64,000 bases of DNA from Valencia hispanica (taxonomy: Eukaryota > Chordata > Actinopteri > Cyprinodontiformes > Valenciidae), in contig OY747710.1 in NCBI GenBank assembly GCA_963556495.2, positions 39,443,000 through 39,506,999 on the forward strand, written 5' to 3'. Within the stretch, counting starts at the first letter, position 1, and every line of letters starts with the position of its first letter. Of this stretch, positions 1-12,744 are shown piece after piece. Below the pieces are notes generated by a model. It was given only the letters and a program-made list of their open reading frames with translations. It ran no database searches and was not told the DNA's origin. Position numbers and translations under genes: made by a program.

Positions 1-1320
1 TAGACAGCATGGGATATATTTCCACAGTTATGCCGATGATACACAACTATATTTATCCATAAATCCTGATGAATCCAGCCAGTCAGGTAGATTACATGCA
101 TGTCGGAAAGACATAAAATCCTGGATGACTCTAAACTTTTTTCTTTTAAATTCTGACAAGACAGAATTTGCCGTCTTTGGACCAGAAGCTCTAAAAAAGA
201 AACTGCTTAGTCAATCACTTCATCTGGATGGTATTAAATTTGCCTCCAGTAATAACATAAACAACCTTGTCGTTATTTTTGACCAAGACATGACATTCAA
301 ATCCCATATTAAACAGGTTTCTAGGATTTCCTTCTTTCACCTGCAACATATTGCTAAAATTAGAAACATCCTGTCCAGGAGTGATGCTGAGAAACTAGTC
401 CATGCATTTGTTACCTCAAGGCTGGACCACTGTAATTATTTACTATCAGGAAGTGCACAAAATGTAATTAAAAGCCTTCAGTTGATCCAAAATGCGGCAG
501 CAAGAGTTCTGATTAATATTAAAAAGAGAGATCACATTTCTCCTGTTTTAGTTTTCCTTCATTGGCTCCCTGTTAAATCCAGAATAGAATTCAAGATCCT
601 CTGTCTTACATATAATAATCAAGCTCCATCATACATCAGAGATCTGATTGTTCCATATGTTCCTAAAAGAGCACTTCACTCTCAGACTGCAGGTTTATTG
701 GTGGTTCCAAGGATTTCTAAAAGTAGAATGGGAGGCAGATCTTTTAGTTATCAGGCTCCTCTCCTGTGGAACCAGCTCCCAGCTTTAGTTCGTGAGGCTA
801 GGATAACTGAGGCTGAACTTTGTTTTTTGTCAGTGTTTTTCTCAGAAGCTACACCTGGTCTGGTATCCTGCTTAGCTGTAATGCAGGGGACATCCCAGTA
901 ACTGAACGTCCCCCGTGTCCTGTTATCACCTTTTCCTTTCTTTAATATCAAAAGTACTCTTACTGTACATCAGTTCTTTTGTTCTTTCTGTATTTCTACT
1001 CTCTTCTCAAATTTCCAGAAGGTCGTGGCAGATGGTCGCCTGTACTGAGCTAGGTTCAGCTGGAGGTTTCTTCCTGTTAAAGGGGAGTTTTTCCTCTCCA
1101 CTTTCTACATGCTTAACCAGTATGAGGCATTGCTGTAGTTGGAGTCTGCATCAACGGGGTGCAACTGCCAGTCAATGTCGCCATGCAATCTGCTGGGTTT
1201 CCTTACATAGAAAACTTTAAACTGATTGGAATGTTTGTATTGAAATGACTTCCTTGTAAAGTGCCTTGAGATTACATCTGTTGTGAATCGTCTCTATATT
1301 AATAAGATGAATTGAATTGA
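1..1320 (+). mobile_element. L2-type LINE, 3' half (cut by window start)
   Basis: Non-LTR retrotransposon of the L2 clade. The window opens inside the reverse transcriptase with the catalytic YADDTQLYL block (about 38-64) and continues through the C-terminal RT region, a 3' UTR and the typical fish L2 end: TTGTAAAGTGCCTTGAGAT, then an ATTGA-repeat tail at 1308-1320. It matches the minus-strand copy at 50965-55630 nearly throughout. The 5' part lies outside the window. Confidence 0.9.
2..901 (+). pseudogene. L2 reverse transcriptase C-terminal part
   Basis: The frame is open from base 2 to the stop at 899-901, including codons before the first methionine at 125. It carries the YADD catalytic motif, LLNSDKTEFAVFGPE, and the conserved C-terminal blocks AFVTSRLDHCN, LQLIQNAAARVL and SYQAPLLWNQLPALVREA. 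In the other copy the protein then continues NTLFTFKARLKTFLF; here that end is replaced by unrelated residues, which points to a small deletion or frame change at about 800. KALNNQAPSY is also shortened to NNQAPSY. This is therefore a decayed copy, unlikely to be functional. Confidence 0.85.
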
Positions 1321-1325
1321 AGGAG

Positions 1326-1915
1326 TGATAGTGCACTAGAATTCTAATCCAGCAAGCTCTGCACACAGAGTTAATACAAACAGCTTCTCTCTGAAATATA
1401 CGAATTTATTAACAAAGTACTTCAACCTGCAGTGAAAATACTTCAGTCAGTAAACTCTTTAACTAGGCCAGTAACATTCAACTAAACTACTACTAAGTAA
1501 ACATGAAAGGGAATTATAAGAAAAACTAATAAACTTATATTAGTAAAAAGGGTCAAAGAAGAATAATTCTAAAAATGAGCAACTAAAATATGACAATGCA
1601 GTAGCATCACAGTTTAGCAAGGACATATGTGTCAGAACCAATGTGTGCTAAAAAGAGTCTCTCTGATGAGAAATAAAATATTATTAAAAACAAGAATATT
1701 ATTGCAGTTAAAAGTAATGCTATTGTATTGATTTTAACACAGTTGAATTGTTCTGTTAGGTAGTTCCCCTAACCAAAAACATGTTCTTGTTGTTATGGAG
1801 GAAGATGATCTATGGCAGTTTCCAGTGTAAAGGATGATTTGTTTTTGTTGTTTGTGGTAAATCTAGGTCTTTCTGAAGTTCTCCACTGGTAGTCCTTGGC
1901 TCTTGGGAAGCTTTT
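1326..1915. other. no gene seen
   Basis: AT-rich sequence without recognisable coding or a clear repeat family. Confidence 0.5.
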
Positions 1916-2048
1916 CCTTGTGATGGACTGGCGACCTATCCAGGGTGTACCCTGCCTCCTGCCTGATCAGTGTTGGAGATAGGCACCAGCCCCCCCACAA
2001 CCCTGCAGAGGATGGACGGGTATAGATAACTGATCAATGGATAGATCT
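1916..2048 (+). mobile_element. LINE-end type dispersed repeat fragment
   Basis: Contains GATGGACTGGCGACCTATCC, GGTGTACCCTGCCTCCTGCC and GGAGATAGGCACCAG, ending in a GATGGA-type tail. The same sequence recurs at 21637-21955 and, in part, at 58300-58860. It is a very common fish repeat resembling the 3' end of an RTE-like LINE; the clade is from memory and not certain. Confidence 0.7.
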
Positions 2049-3280
2049 CAATCTAATTTAAAGTAACCATTTTTAATGCAGAATAATCCATTTCAGATTT
2101 TAAGATATGTTCTTTTTTCCCTTTTATGACACTCGCAGCTTTATTCATTAATAGCTTGACAGAAAGGGCAGCGACGGAGAGTGAAGACAGTAAATGGGTC
2201 AGGTTGGGGATCAAAACTCGTACAGCTGCTACGGCCTCTGCATATGTGCCCGCGCTAGCAAAAATAGTGAAACAATTCCTCAAGTTTTCATACTGGTTAT
2301 TGTTAAAAGAACACAAACTCTGAATATCTTCTTCAAAATGTCTTCAAAATCAAGATCCACCTATGATTGTACCTGCAAAACAAGACTTCATATAAGAGCA
2401 GCAGTCTTCCTTTATGACACATACAAAAGAAATCACATTATAGTGTGTTCTCTAATGTACCTATCCATCAGTTGAGAGTCAGCCTGGAGTTTGGCGTATT
2501 TTTCCGCCTCCGTCAGTCATTCAGTCATTCAGTCAGTCAGCGTCTCTCTGCTGTGTGACAGAAAGAAGAGATGTCAGCGAACAGGTTTTTCAGGGAGCTC
2601 AGGGCCTTCACGTCTGCCTTCCCAGTGACTGATGAGGTCGGGGAAGAGTGACGGGCAGCTGCAGTCTGTTCTCAGCCCACGGGGCCTGCCTGGCATTAAC
2701 GCGGTTTGCCATGTTCTCAGAGGGAACCTGTCATTCAGCCGTCACTCAAACCGACAGACGCACGGCGCACACAGAGACAGAACATGAAAGGGACTGGCAA
2801 AGTAGCAGCTGATCCCCAGGTGGTCCCTCAGAGCTGAAGGTTGTGAGTTTCTTATCATCGTTGCTGGGCAGCTCGACTTCAGCTGCGGGGCCACACATGG
2901 ACATGAAGGTGGCGACGAGGCCTGGACGAACATCAAAGTCAGGATCCATCAGTCGTGTCACATGACATGAAAGGGAGCAGCTTGCAGTGGGGTTCAGGTT
3001 TGATCTGTTTTCAACTCATCTTGGATCAGCCACACTTGCACTGTCGTCTGCAAGTAATAATTATCAAAGTTGCTTTGTTTTATTAAAGACAGAAGCACAT
3101 ATTCATGAAGCGGGTCAGTGTGGTAGAGTTTAATGCAGGATGCATACCTTACTACAGTATGCATCTTCTTTAAACATTCTGTGACGTTACAACCACAAAG
3201 TTCAATGCATTTCATTGAGGATCTTTGTCAGACCAAAACATTTATTTCTTAGAAATAAAAAAATAGGAGAATTCTGGAAT
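2049..3280. other. no gene seen; short CAGTCATT tract
   Basis: Unique-looking sequence. A CAGTCATT/CAGTCAGT tract lies at about 2511-2542. Short open frames here have no recognisable motifs. Confidence 0.5.
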
Positions 3281-3835
3281 TATCCATCCATCCATCCCGC
3301 CCTCCCTCCCTCCATCCATCATCTTCCGGTTAATCTGGGGTCAGGTCAGGGTCAAAAACCTAAGCAGAGGAGCCCAAACTTTCCTCTCCCCAGTCACGTA
3401 AGCCAGCTCCTCTGGGGGAATCCCAGGCCAACCGAGAAACATAGTCCTTCCAGTTTGTCGTGGATCTTCCTCTGGGTTTCCTACCGTTAAGATGTACCCC
3501 GAACACCTAACAAGGGATGCGTCCAGAAGACATCCTAACCAGATGCCCAAGCCACGTCAACTGGCTCCTCTCTAGGTGGAGGTGTAGCAGCTCTACTCTG
3601 AGCCCCCCTTGGATGAGCGAGCTTCTCACTCTATCTCTAGGAAGGAGCCCAGACACCGTGCGCAGGAAACCACTGGCCGGTACATCCCTCACATCACTGC
3701 AGACGCCAACAAAACCACACCATCTGCAACAAGCAGCAACTCGACCCGGAGGTGATCAAAATGGATCCCCTAAACATCTTGACTTAATCGAGACATTTTG
3801 TCCATAAAGGTTATGAAAAGAATCATTCACTAATG
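3281..3835 (-). mobile_element. Rex-type LINE 3' end (minus), internally deleted
   Basis: A CCATCCATCC tail followed by the well-known fish sequence CATCTTCCGGTTAATCTGGGG. On the minus strand two frames give the reverse-transcriptase C-terminus of this family: SGLLPRDRVRSSLIQGGLRVE with ERSQLTWLGHLVRMSSGR (3507-3692), then GIPPEELAYVTGERKVWAPLL (3341-3550). They lie in different frames, so the copy is frameshifted, and the part upstream of 3690 jumps to a more N-terminal segment, suggesting an internal deletion. The Rex clade name is from memory. Confidence 0.75.
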
Positions 3836-4295
3836 GCTGGAAATATTTGCCAATTAATCTTTGCTAAACAGCTCAAGCTTTTTCTTAAAACCTCAGAGAG
3901 AGACTAGAAAACCTTTGATTAAAGGTGCACCTTTTGTCAACCGCAATAATATTTGGAACATTCAACCCCAGGTAAATAAATCTCAATTTTTTTTGTTACT
4001 TATGTTTTCTTTTTCTGCTTAATTTGCTCATTGGGAAATATAAATAAAACAATGTAACATCTTTAATCCTATTATTGATAAATATATACTTTACAATCAT
4101 TTTTGGTTCTTTAAATTATAGAAAATAAATGTTTTTGAATAAATGCAGCTTTCAATTCCTCTACATAAACTAGTTTTGTAATAGTACCAAAAACTACAAT
4201 CATGGAAGCTTCTAAATATCAAACAAGCAGTATGACTAGCTAGAATTTTGAGGTACTCTCTCAGATGGCTGATTTAAAAAACAAGACAACCAGGC
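3836..4295. other. intergenic AT-rich stretch
   Basis: No gene or repeat recognised. It lies between the LINE fragment and the likely end of the znf516 3' UTR. Confidence 0.4.
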
Positions 4296-4315
4296 GCCAT
4301 TGTTGTGTATTGATC

Positions 4316-4321
4316 TTTATT
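4316..4321 (-). terminator. distal poly(A) signal candidate (AATAAA)
   Basis: TTTATT on the plus strand is AATAAA on the gene strand, with a GT/T-rich run (ttgttgtgtattg) immediately alongside. It is the last good signal before the AT-rich intergenic stretch. Confidence 0.4.
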
Positions 4322-5305
4322 GTGGACATGACGTTACATCTTTCTGAAATGATGTACAAAAGTGTAACAGAACTGAGAATGGCTCAGACGAGGTAGAGCT
4401 TTCATGACGGCTTGCTGGCTTCAAAAACAAAGCAAAAAAAAAAAAAAAAAACGGTAGAAAAACCAACCTGGAATAATCAGATGAAAATGAACCCTCTCGT
4501 CTCGCTGCTGTCCTCTCATCCTTTTTTGAAGTGATAATAAATACAGATCTCAACCAAGTACATTTGGAATAATAATGTTTCCTAGGATGAATTAATCATA
4601 TACCAAAACAAATTAAAATACAGCAATAAAGACAGAAATAATACAGTATAAGAGGCAAGGGGGAAAAAAACCAACCAAAGAGAAATCCCGGCCAGTCCCT
4701 CTGGGATGGCTGCGTTGACTATCTACTCAACAAATTCTACAGTTTAGAGAAAATAAGCTCGAAAAAAATGCACACCTGCAGCTAGCAATATCCAACTTTT
4801 CATGATGAGAATGTACTAAAAAGCTGTGCTGTACAGCCTTCACATGATAAATCCTAATTTTATTTTATTTTTTTAATCATTGGAATATCTGAAATCATTC
4901 TAACAAAACCAAAAAAACTAAACAACAACCCATCTATACCAAGAATGACATAGAAGTTTGTTAGCCAATAAAAATAAAAGAGACATTCTCAAAGAAATCT
5001 TAACTAGAAGTGGAGACAAATGAAACTGGTTAAAGCGCTAACCTAGTCTAAGTGCACTAGTAATGCCATTTGGTTTCTACTGCTGCTTAAAAAGGGTTTG
5101 GTAAAAGTGGGTTACAGATATACACTTTGTGTTTTTACACACACTCACTCCTGCTTTACAGTTTTCTAAGTCACACTTTGGAGTACAAACTCTGAGGAGT
5201 TAATCTTAAAGGGAATTCTGTACAACATTTGTATTAGTACTAAACTACCCCAAAGGCTAGAGGATCCATTTCAAGTATTTTAACTACCCACGCCTTCTGT
5301 ATACA

Positions 5306-5342
5306 TACACACGCACACACACACACACACATACACACACGT
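5306..5342. repeat. (CA)n microsatellite
   Basis: Alternating CA with a few interruptions (ATACACACAC), inside the probable 3' UTR. Confidence 0.9.
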
Positions 5343-8027
5343 GTGTATAAATTAGGCAAATTCAAGCACATGGCATTGTATGCATTACTAAAAAAACAGC
5401 CTACAAGTTTGTAAAGAGTACTGGCATCTTGCAACAAGTAGAGTACAAAACGCCTTTGTTAGCTTTACAGTTCGGATTTTTCAGTTCAGGAAGTCGGCTC
5501 ATAAAAACTCTGGAGCTGCTTTCACTTTGTCTTTTCCTCATTTCGTCGTCAACGTTTCATCCAGGTAAAAAGCAAGCAAAGCTAATGAGTTCAGCTTCAT
5601 TTTGATAAACTTTAACAGGCTTTCATTGCAAAGGAGGTAGGATAGTATAAAGAACATCTAGACAGAAATACAGAAAATAAGGTTCAGAAAGGTATAATTC
5701 TAAACTCACACAAACCTCTGTTAAGGCTGTGACAGCTCTATGTCTCAAAGGGCTTCAAAATAAGCCACCACCCCCACCCCTCCACCAACACCCGATGTAT
5801 TTATCCCAAAGTCCCTGGAAATCTGATCTCCTGACCTCTGGTTGCTCTCTATACTGACCTCCTATCAGCAGTCCCCTCAGAATGCAGATCTAGACGTCAT
5901 CATTCACAAAACTGGACTGACAGCATTGGAGAGTGGCTCAGTTGTCTGTTCAAAGCTTAAGTATGTGGTATATTTTTTCTCCAATATTTCCCAAATGAGG
6001 CACAGATACAAGTAAATTTCAACAAAGGTACGGCTTATGTAAATTTAAAAGATAATTTTAGGATTCTTTTCAATTATCTCTGTGATATAAAGTTTTAATT
6101 TTGCAACACAGTGTCAGGTGATCATATGATTGTAGCTTTTTAAAAAGATATATAGGTTGTAATTACTGTAGAGATGCACCAAGTAACTGGTATCAGACGA
6201 TTTGTAGCCGTGCCTGTTCATCAGCCCATAAGAAAATCTTAAATTTTGTTGTTTCCCAGCCAGTGAATGTGGCACACCTAAAGGCTAACAAGTCACCGTG
6301 ACAACAGCACTCTTTGATGTGGAATTTGGTACCTAAGGGCGAAGACTTGAAGTTAGCTAACCTCAGTATCAGTGAGTTTTTGTTTTTTTTAAGTCAGAGT
6401 AAACGCATAGATAAATACTCTGTCAAATATAGACGGCGGATGCATTTACAGATAGCAATGCTAATTGCTAACATATGCTAAATAACTTTGGAATCGTTTG
6501 GTCTTTGTTTTTGAACAAGAATAACACCCTGTTTTAAAGTGGCTCCAACACACACAGTGTGACGTCGCCTCCGCCCCATTATTTGAGCAATCCGCTCATG
6601 CAAGGAAGGGAGAAAATATTTTGAATGTAAAATATAAAATTATATAAATTGAAAGTTTTATATACACCACTTCTCCTCTAATTGGTTCACGTCTAGTTTT
6701 TAACCATTACAACAGAAAACCATGTGGTCTGAAATATGAAACAATGTTGACTGATTGAAGCTACTACTGGTCACCTTCCCAGTATGACCTAACAGGCCTG
6801 GGTCAGAATGGATAGCTACCAAGGCCTAATTCATAACCAGCACTGCGTTTCTCCAAGCTGATAGCACTGATCATCACATGAAAATGTGATTTGTTTTAAA
6901 ACACAGCATAACTAGACAACGGCCGTTGGATGTCGTTACATAGGTTGTTTCTGGAGATCAACATGCAGAAAAGTCAACACATATCTTGTAGGAGTTTTTT
7001 TTCAATAGTACCAAGTAATTTTCTTCAAGTGCACACGTTGCAGTAAAATCTGGAGCCGAACCTCCCTGCCACTCTTCTGTTAAAGCATCAGTCTAATATA
7101 GAGCCAGAAATCTTTTATGAACAGGTTATGGAGGAAAACTCGTCATTTTAAATGGACAATAATTGAATGGCCGTAAAAATGGGATGCCCATTTATATTGG
7201 CTATTAAAAACACATCTTTTTTTTTATTGAGCACTTAAGCTCACATCACCATTAGCGTTCTCTCTTTCTTTCTTATCCCACCCATCTCTTTTAAGTCATC
7301 AGCTTTGGAGCTTCTAAGCGGTGACTTGTGCTCCCACCGCGGCTCAGCTTCCCACAGCTAAGAAGTTGAGACAAGCGAGTTGTAATATGTCCTCCTCAGT
7401 ATTAGAATCCAGAGTTGCCATATGTCAGATGTCAGATGAACCGACCGTCTTCCTCTTCTGCTGTGGATTGGTCCATCCTCACATACGATGCCAAAAAACG
7501 AAGTATCAAGTATTTCCACAGTTTTTGATTGAACCCGCTCCATAAGAGTTGACTTTTTCCTTCTTTACAGACACTTGACTTTTTCTTTAAGGCTGCACTT
7601 GGCAACTTTACACCTCAAACATCAAAGCAAGAAGGGAATATAAATTCTGACAGCTGACAAAAACTTAGGAATGCTTCAAATGATGCAAGCATTCACGTCA
7701 GAAATGACCAAAAAGTTGCAAAAGATTAAATTTGCTTAGTTAAATGTCTTGCTGAATAGACACTTCGATTTTTCAATCTTCATTTCCTTACAACCAGTCT
7801 TCACTCCTACGTCTTTTCATTTTGTCATCATACGTTCTTTGATTCACCTTCTTTTTTTCGTAATTTAACATTTCTTGGTAGGCCCCTTCACAAAAGAAGA
7901 AGAAAAACAATAAGAACCTAAAGAACCTTCATTCCTCCAGAATCATGAGTCCAGCAAAAGTCTACTGTAGGTTCAGATTTTGAGTTCAAGAATCTATGCC
8001 AAGGCCGGTCCATTAATCACAGTAAAA

Positions 8028-8033
8028 TTTATT
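8028..8033 (-). terminator. stop-proximal AATAAA, possible proximal poly(A) signal
   Basis: AATAAA starts 8 bases after the znf516 TGA stop. Used as such it would give an extremely short 3' UTR; it may equally be chance in AT-rich sequence. Confidence 0.25.
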
Positions 8034-8040
8034 GTCGGCA

Positions 8041-8228
8041 TCATTGTGGATTTGGTACGTGTTTGGCAGGCGCTGCTTTCCGCTCCTCCTGGCTCAAGGA
8101 CGAGCTTCTCGCGTCGGGATACTGGCTGTTATCAAAAGGCATGTGGTGGACGCTCTGGACGTGCGTCTTTAGATTCCCTTTCTGAGATGCTCGGTATGGG
8201 CAGAGCTGGCAGCAGAATGGCCTTTCCC
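8041..8228 (-). CDS. znf516: znf516 last coding exon: finger 11 and C-terminus
   Basis: The acceptor reads ctctccag (ending 8229), and the first two bases complete Gly1055 carried over from the previous exon. The join produces the canonical inter-finger linker HTGERP, followed by a full C2H2 finger CQLCPYRASQKGNLKTH (Cys1061/1064, His1077/1082) and a short tail containing MPFDNSQYPD that ends at a TGA (8043-8041). The matching phase plus perfect reconstruction of a TGERP linker across a 13 kb intron is strong evidence that this exon belongs to the gene. The human canonical protein ends differently after finger 10, so this may be an alternative or fish-type terminus. There is no initiator-based ORF here, so ORF-only methods would miss it. 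Confidence 0.85.
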
Positions 8229-10809
8229 CTGGAGAGCAAGCACATGCAGATCACAGGTCAGATACAAGGCAGCTGTCACACTGGGAACAGGATTGGACGA
8301 ACTTTTATATGAAGAGTAGCGGACAAAGCCTAGTGATGTAACAAACAAGTCAGTGGCATATGACGAAGAAACAGGACGAAAACAAGCAAAAATGGACAAA
8401 CATGAACGGAGATACGAGATGCCATTGAGCCAGAAGCTCATGAAATTACCACAAAGATTTAAAACAAAAATGTAGAACATGTTTTAATAGCTTTTATTTA
8501 AAGCAGCATGCCAACCTTCTTGTAACCTACCAGCTGTGGCTTTAAAACAGCCTGCCTTAATAGGATGGATGGGTGAAGCTTCTTAAGTGCTTACAACATG
8601 ACGTTTTGTGTTTTTTGCAATCGTAAATACAACGTTCTTTCAGCCAGCTAACTGATGGCGGGTAGCAACATGTAGGGGGAGGGGCAGCATTGCAAACAGC
8701 TATATACCTATGCACTCCGGCACATAAGTAAAAGGATTTAAAACGTTAGTAAGGCTAAAATTGAAAACGTTAGTGGTTTTGAAGCCCCAGGTGATCACAA
8801 AAAGAACAAAATCATCAAGGACCAGCAGCACACAACAAATATGTTGAGTCATCTGAAATTGAAACACAGTGATCTATGAGCTACCAATACAGAAAGAAGC
8901 TAATTTTGATCAATTTAAATATTTGTACAGAATCATTTTGTAGCTGTGCTAAAATGAGAGCAAATTTGTTTAGTCAAAAGAAATGTTCTTTTTTTAATGT
9001 AAGGTTGTGACCATTATTCATTTCCTTATTTTTCTTTATTATAAATTTAGTTTTTTACTTCACATTAAGAAAATATATTTTATATTTTTTCCAGTTGAGA
9101 TTTTTCCTTCTAGATTGTTGAAGGCTTTAACTACTTCTGATTTCAATAACGACCAAAATAGTCACAATTATACTGTGTATGCAGTTTTTCTGCATGGTTA
9201 TGAAAAACACTCTTCAGAGTGCAAGTTGTTACTGTGGGAAGAAACTCAATGTTAGCGGAAATAAACTGACAATACTGTCCGAATAGTTGTTATTTTGTCT
9301 TATTTCTATTTCTCTCAATCACTGGGGCCAATGCACACATCTTCTTCCCATTGATAAACACACACACACGCACACACACTTCTGTACACCTACTTCTAAT
9401 TATACTGACCTACAATGGCACAGACACCTCTGCAAGAAAGCAAAAAAAGCCAACACACATGTGAGCAAAACAAATGAGAGTGCCATTTAATTGCACCTAA
9501 TTATCATTTTGATAAATGAAAGAATATCATAGTGGGAAAACAAATGGCTCCCGGTGCCCCTCCCGCACCTTTCTCCCTGAAGAAGAAACAAGAAAATATG
9601 GCTGATATCATACATCATCAGAAACGCAAGAGAAAGAAAAGAAATACGGGAAGGTGGGTGAGAGGGAAAGAGAGGGATAAAAACAAAAAAAGGTGTAATT
9701 AATCACAAACAAAAAATGTCAAGGCAGAGACGTGAGGGGAAAGCGAGAACCTAAACGACATCGTCCTGGGAGGAAACATGGTTGACGGGACCGGTGCACT
9801 ACATTATGCTAAAGGTTATCGTCGTCGTAAAGCAGCGTCAACAGTACATCTAATTAGACCCCTCTGCTGCGCCTGCTCCCATCACTCAGAGTGTGAGGTA
9901 AATCTGAGTCTGTGTGTGATCTGTGTGATAAATTATGACGAAGCCGCAGAGTTTAGAGCCCAGCTCTCTGTGAATGCAAAAAGCAAAACAGATGTAGTGC
10001 TCTGCTATAGATCTTTACCTGTATGACGAACTCCAAAAACATTCATAACGTTAAGTGCCATGCTACTATTCTACTAAATGTTCTGTTGTACTTACACACT
10101 GGCTTATTTGGACATTTTCAGACGTTTGCAGAGAAAATCTTTAAAACGTCTCATCTTATAATGTATTAGTGATGAAAAAGTTTTCTTTTTCTGGAAACAA
10201 GTTTTCGATAATGTGTCATGAACCGAAAGAGTGAGACTATAAAAAGTTGCAAATATCAGTTTTCAGTAGATTTATAAAAGCACATGTAGAATTATTTTTT
10301 CTCATTCTTAGTTAATTCTTAGAAACTTAACAGATGCACAGGAACACAGCTTTTCAAGGTGGCAGAAGGGGTTTTGTGCCGCTTATTTTTAGGCCTTGCA
10401 AACATATGCACACCACCTTAACCTAGCCTATGTTGTTAAACGCAAGATTTATACCTAATTGCTAAAGAAATCTTTTATCACAGCGGCTATTAATGGCAAC
10501 ACAAACACACCTTTAAAACCATCAAAAATCAGTACTCAAAAAAACTGCTTAATGGTATCTACAAGACAAAAAAATGCTAATCATAAAATGCTAATCATAA
10601 ACAGAAAATATAGATCTGGCTAACACAAGTTTTGTGGAAATAAAAACAAATTATGTTAATTACAGCTGCAATATTTTAGACCATTGTCTCAAATTTGCCT
10701 CAAACTCCATCTGGTCCTCTTGCAGCTGAAGTGCCTGTTGAGGCATATTCCAGACATATAGGGCCTCGTTGGAATCACATTGCCACCAACTACTGATCAG
10801 AGAGTGAAC
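8229..10809 (-). other. znf516 intron 4, proximal part; no gene seen
   Basis: Intronic sequence. It includes a short CA tract at 9359-9380, a purine-rich segment at 9580-9690 and a relatively CpG-rich unique segment at about 9720-10030. Open frames here have no recognisable product. Confidence 0.6.
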
Positions 10810-10811
10810 TA

Positions 10812-12290
10812 TACTCAGCAAAAAAAAGAAACGTCCTCTGACTTTAAACTGTTTTTACTTGCAGTAAACTTAATGTGGGTAAATATTTGTATGAACACTA
10901 AAAGAGTCAACACCATAAGACATAAACTAAAAATGTTTCACAGACATGTGACTAACTAACATGTGTCCTTGAATAAAGGGAGGCTCAAAATCAAAAGTAC
11001 CAGTCAGTATCTGGTGTGGCCACCAGCTGCTTGAAGTACTGCAGTGCATCTCCTCCTCATGGACTGGACCAGATTTGTCAGTTCTTGCTGTGAGATGTTA
11101 CCCCACTCTTCCACCAAGGCACTTGCAAGTTCCTGGACATTTCTGGGGGGAATGGTCCTAGCCCTCATCCTGCGATCCAACAGGTCCCAGACGTGCTCAA
11201 TGGGATTGAGATCCGAGCTCTTCGCTGGCCATGGCAGAACACTGACATTGCTGTCATGCAGAAACTCACGCACAGAACGAGCAGTATGGCTGGTGGCATT
11301 GTCCTGCTGGAGGATCATGTCCGGATGAGCATGCATAAAAGGTACCACATGAGGGAGGAGGATGTGTTCCCTGTACCGCAAGGCATTGAGATTGCCTGCA
11401 ATGACAACAAGCTCAGTCCGATGGTAATGTGATATACCGCCCCAGACCATGACGGACCCCCCACCTCCAAATCGATCCCGCTCCAGGGTACAGGCCTCGG
11501 TGTAACGCTCATTCCTTCGACGATAAACACGAATCCGTCCATCACCCCTGGTGAGACAAAACCGGGACTCATCAGTGAAGAGCACTTTTTGCCACTTCTG
11601 TCTGGTCCAGCGAAGGTGGGTTTGTGCCCATAGGTGGTGTTGTTGCTGGTGATGTCTGGTAAGGACCTGCCTTACAACAGGCCTACAAGCCCGCAGTCCT
11701 GCCTCTCTCAGCCTATTGCAGAAAGCCTGAGCACTGATGGAGGGATTGTGTGTTCCTGGTGTGACTCGGGCAGTTGTTGTGGCCATCCTGTAACTGTCAT
11801 GCAGGTGTGATATTCGGATGTACCGATCCTGTGCAGGTGTTGTTACACGTGATCTTCCACAGCGAGGATGAGCAGCTGTCCTTCGTGTCACCCTGCAGCG
11901 CTGTCTTAGGCGTCTCACAGTGCGGACACGGCAATTTATTGCCCTAGCCGCATCAGCAGTCCTCATGCCTCCCTAATGCACGTTCGTGCAGATGAGCAGG
12001 GACCCTGGGCATCTTTCTTTGGGTGTTTTTCACAGTCCGTAGACAAGTCTCTTTAGTGTCCTGCGTTTTTAGAACTGTGACCTTAAATGCCTACTTTCTG
12101 TAAGCTGTTAAGGTCTTAACGACCATTCCACAGGTGCATGTTAATTAATTGATTATGGTTAATTGAACATGCATGGAAAACATTGTTTAAACGCTTTACA
12201 ATGAAGATCTGTAAAGTTATTTGGATTTTTACAACATTATTGTTGAAATACACAGTCCTGAAAAAGGGGCGTTTCTTTTTTTGCTGAGTT
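10812..12290 (-). mobile_element. Tc1-like transposon, near full length
   Basis: Bounded by TA dinucleotides (10810-10811 and 12291-12292) with short inverted ends (T/A)ACTCAGCAAAAAAA(A)GAAACG at both sides. The transposase on the minus strand fills the middle. Ends, TA target and length (1479 bp) all fit a Tc1-like element. Confidence 0.9.
11004..12012 (-). pseudogene. Tc1-like transposase, N-terminal frameshift
   Basis: DD34E transposase that would cut and paste its own element. The open frame from 11966 (320 residues) carries a helix-turn-helix remnant RVRTVRRLRQR near its start and the catalytic triad Asp132 (FTDESRF), Asp222 (QQDNATSHT) and Glu257 (SDLNPIEHVWD), with exactly 34 residues between the last two. 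The frame starting at 12012 (MPRVPAHLHERALG) matches the usual family N-terminus from memory but is in another frame and soon stops, so about ten bases seem to be missing near 11970. The catalytic part is intact but the DNA-binding N-terminus is broken, so the copy is probably inactive. Confidence 0.8.
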
Positions 12291-12292
12291 TA

Positions 12293-12648
12293 CATCCAGT
12301 TGCCATTTTGCAGCATTAAGCTGATGGTGAACCGGCAATGATTGCACAGACACAGATGTCCAGCATTAATAAAATATTTCTTACATGCCTGTGCCTGCAA
12401 TATGCCTTTATAGTTACTATTATGCTGAATGATAATTAATGTGGGTTGCACAATGGCACAGTTAATCGCACAGTTGCCTTGCTCAATATAATCCTGGGTA
12501 TTTCTACATGCAGTTTACATGTTTGCATGTTCTCTATGTGCATTTGTGCGTTGTCTCCGCCAACAGCCAATAAAGGCAAAACTGAGAGTCAAACATCGAC
12601 CTGACTTGATTTTTTCAATTCGGAAATGAGAGAGGTGACTAAAGAGGT
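12293..12648. other. intron 4, no gene seen
   Basis: Short unique stretch between the Tc1-like element and the CA microsatellite. Confidence 0.5.
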
Positions 12649-12649
12649 T

Positions 12650-12650
<1 letters not shown>

Positions 12651-12741
<91 letters not shown>
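12651..12741. repeat. (CA)n microsatellite, about 90 bp
   Basis: Nearly perfect CA repeat. On the minus strand it reads as a Cys-Val repeat, which is not a protein. Confidence 0.95.

Positions 12742-12744
<3 letters not shown>

Larger units (their letters stand above)
4296..8040 (-). other. znf516: probable znf516 3' UTR
   Basis: After the stop at 8041 there is 3.7 kb of AT-rich sequence with no coding signature. AATAAA on the minus strand occurs at 8033-8028 (8 bases after the stop), 7228-7223 and 4321-4316, so several 3' ends are possible; the most distal one bounds this entry. A degenerate hAT-like segment (around 6168-6300, starting gagatgcacc) and a short CA tract (5306-5342) lie inside it. 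Extent is inferred, not shown by transcripts. Confidence 0.45.

Noticed and set aside
12515..12739. Open frame encoding a Cys-Val repeat
   Set aside because: It is the translation of the CA microsatellite.
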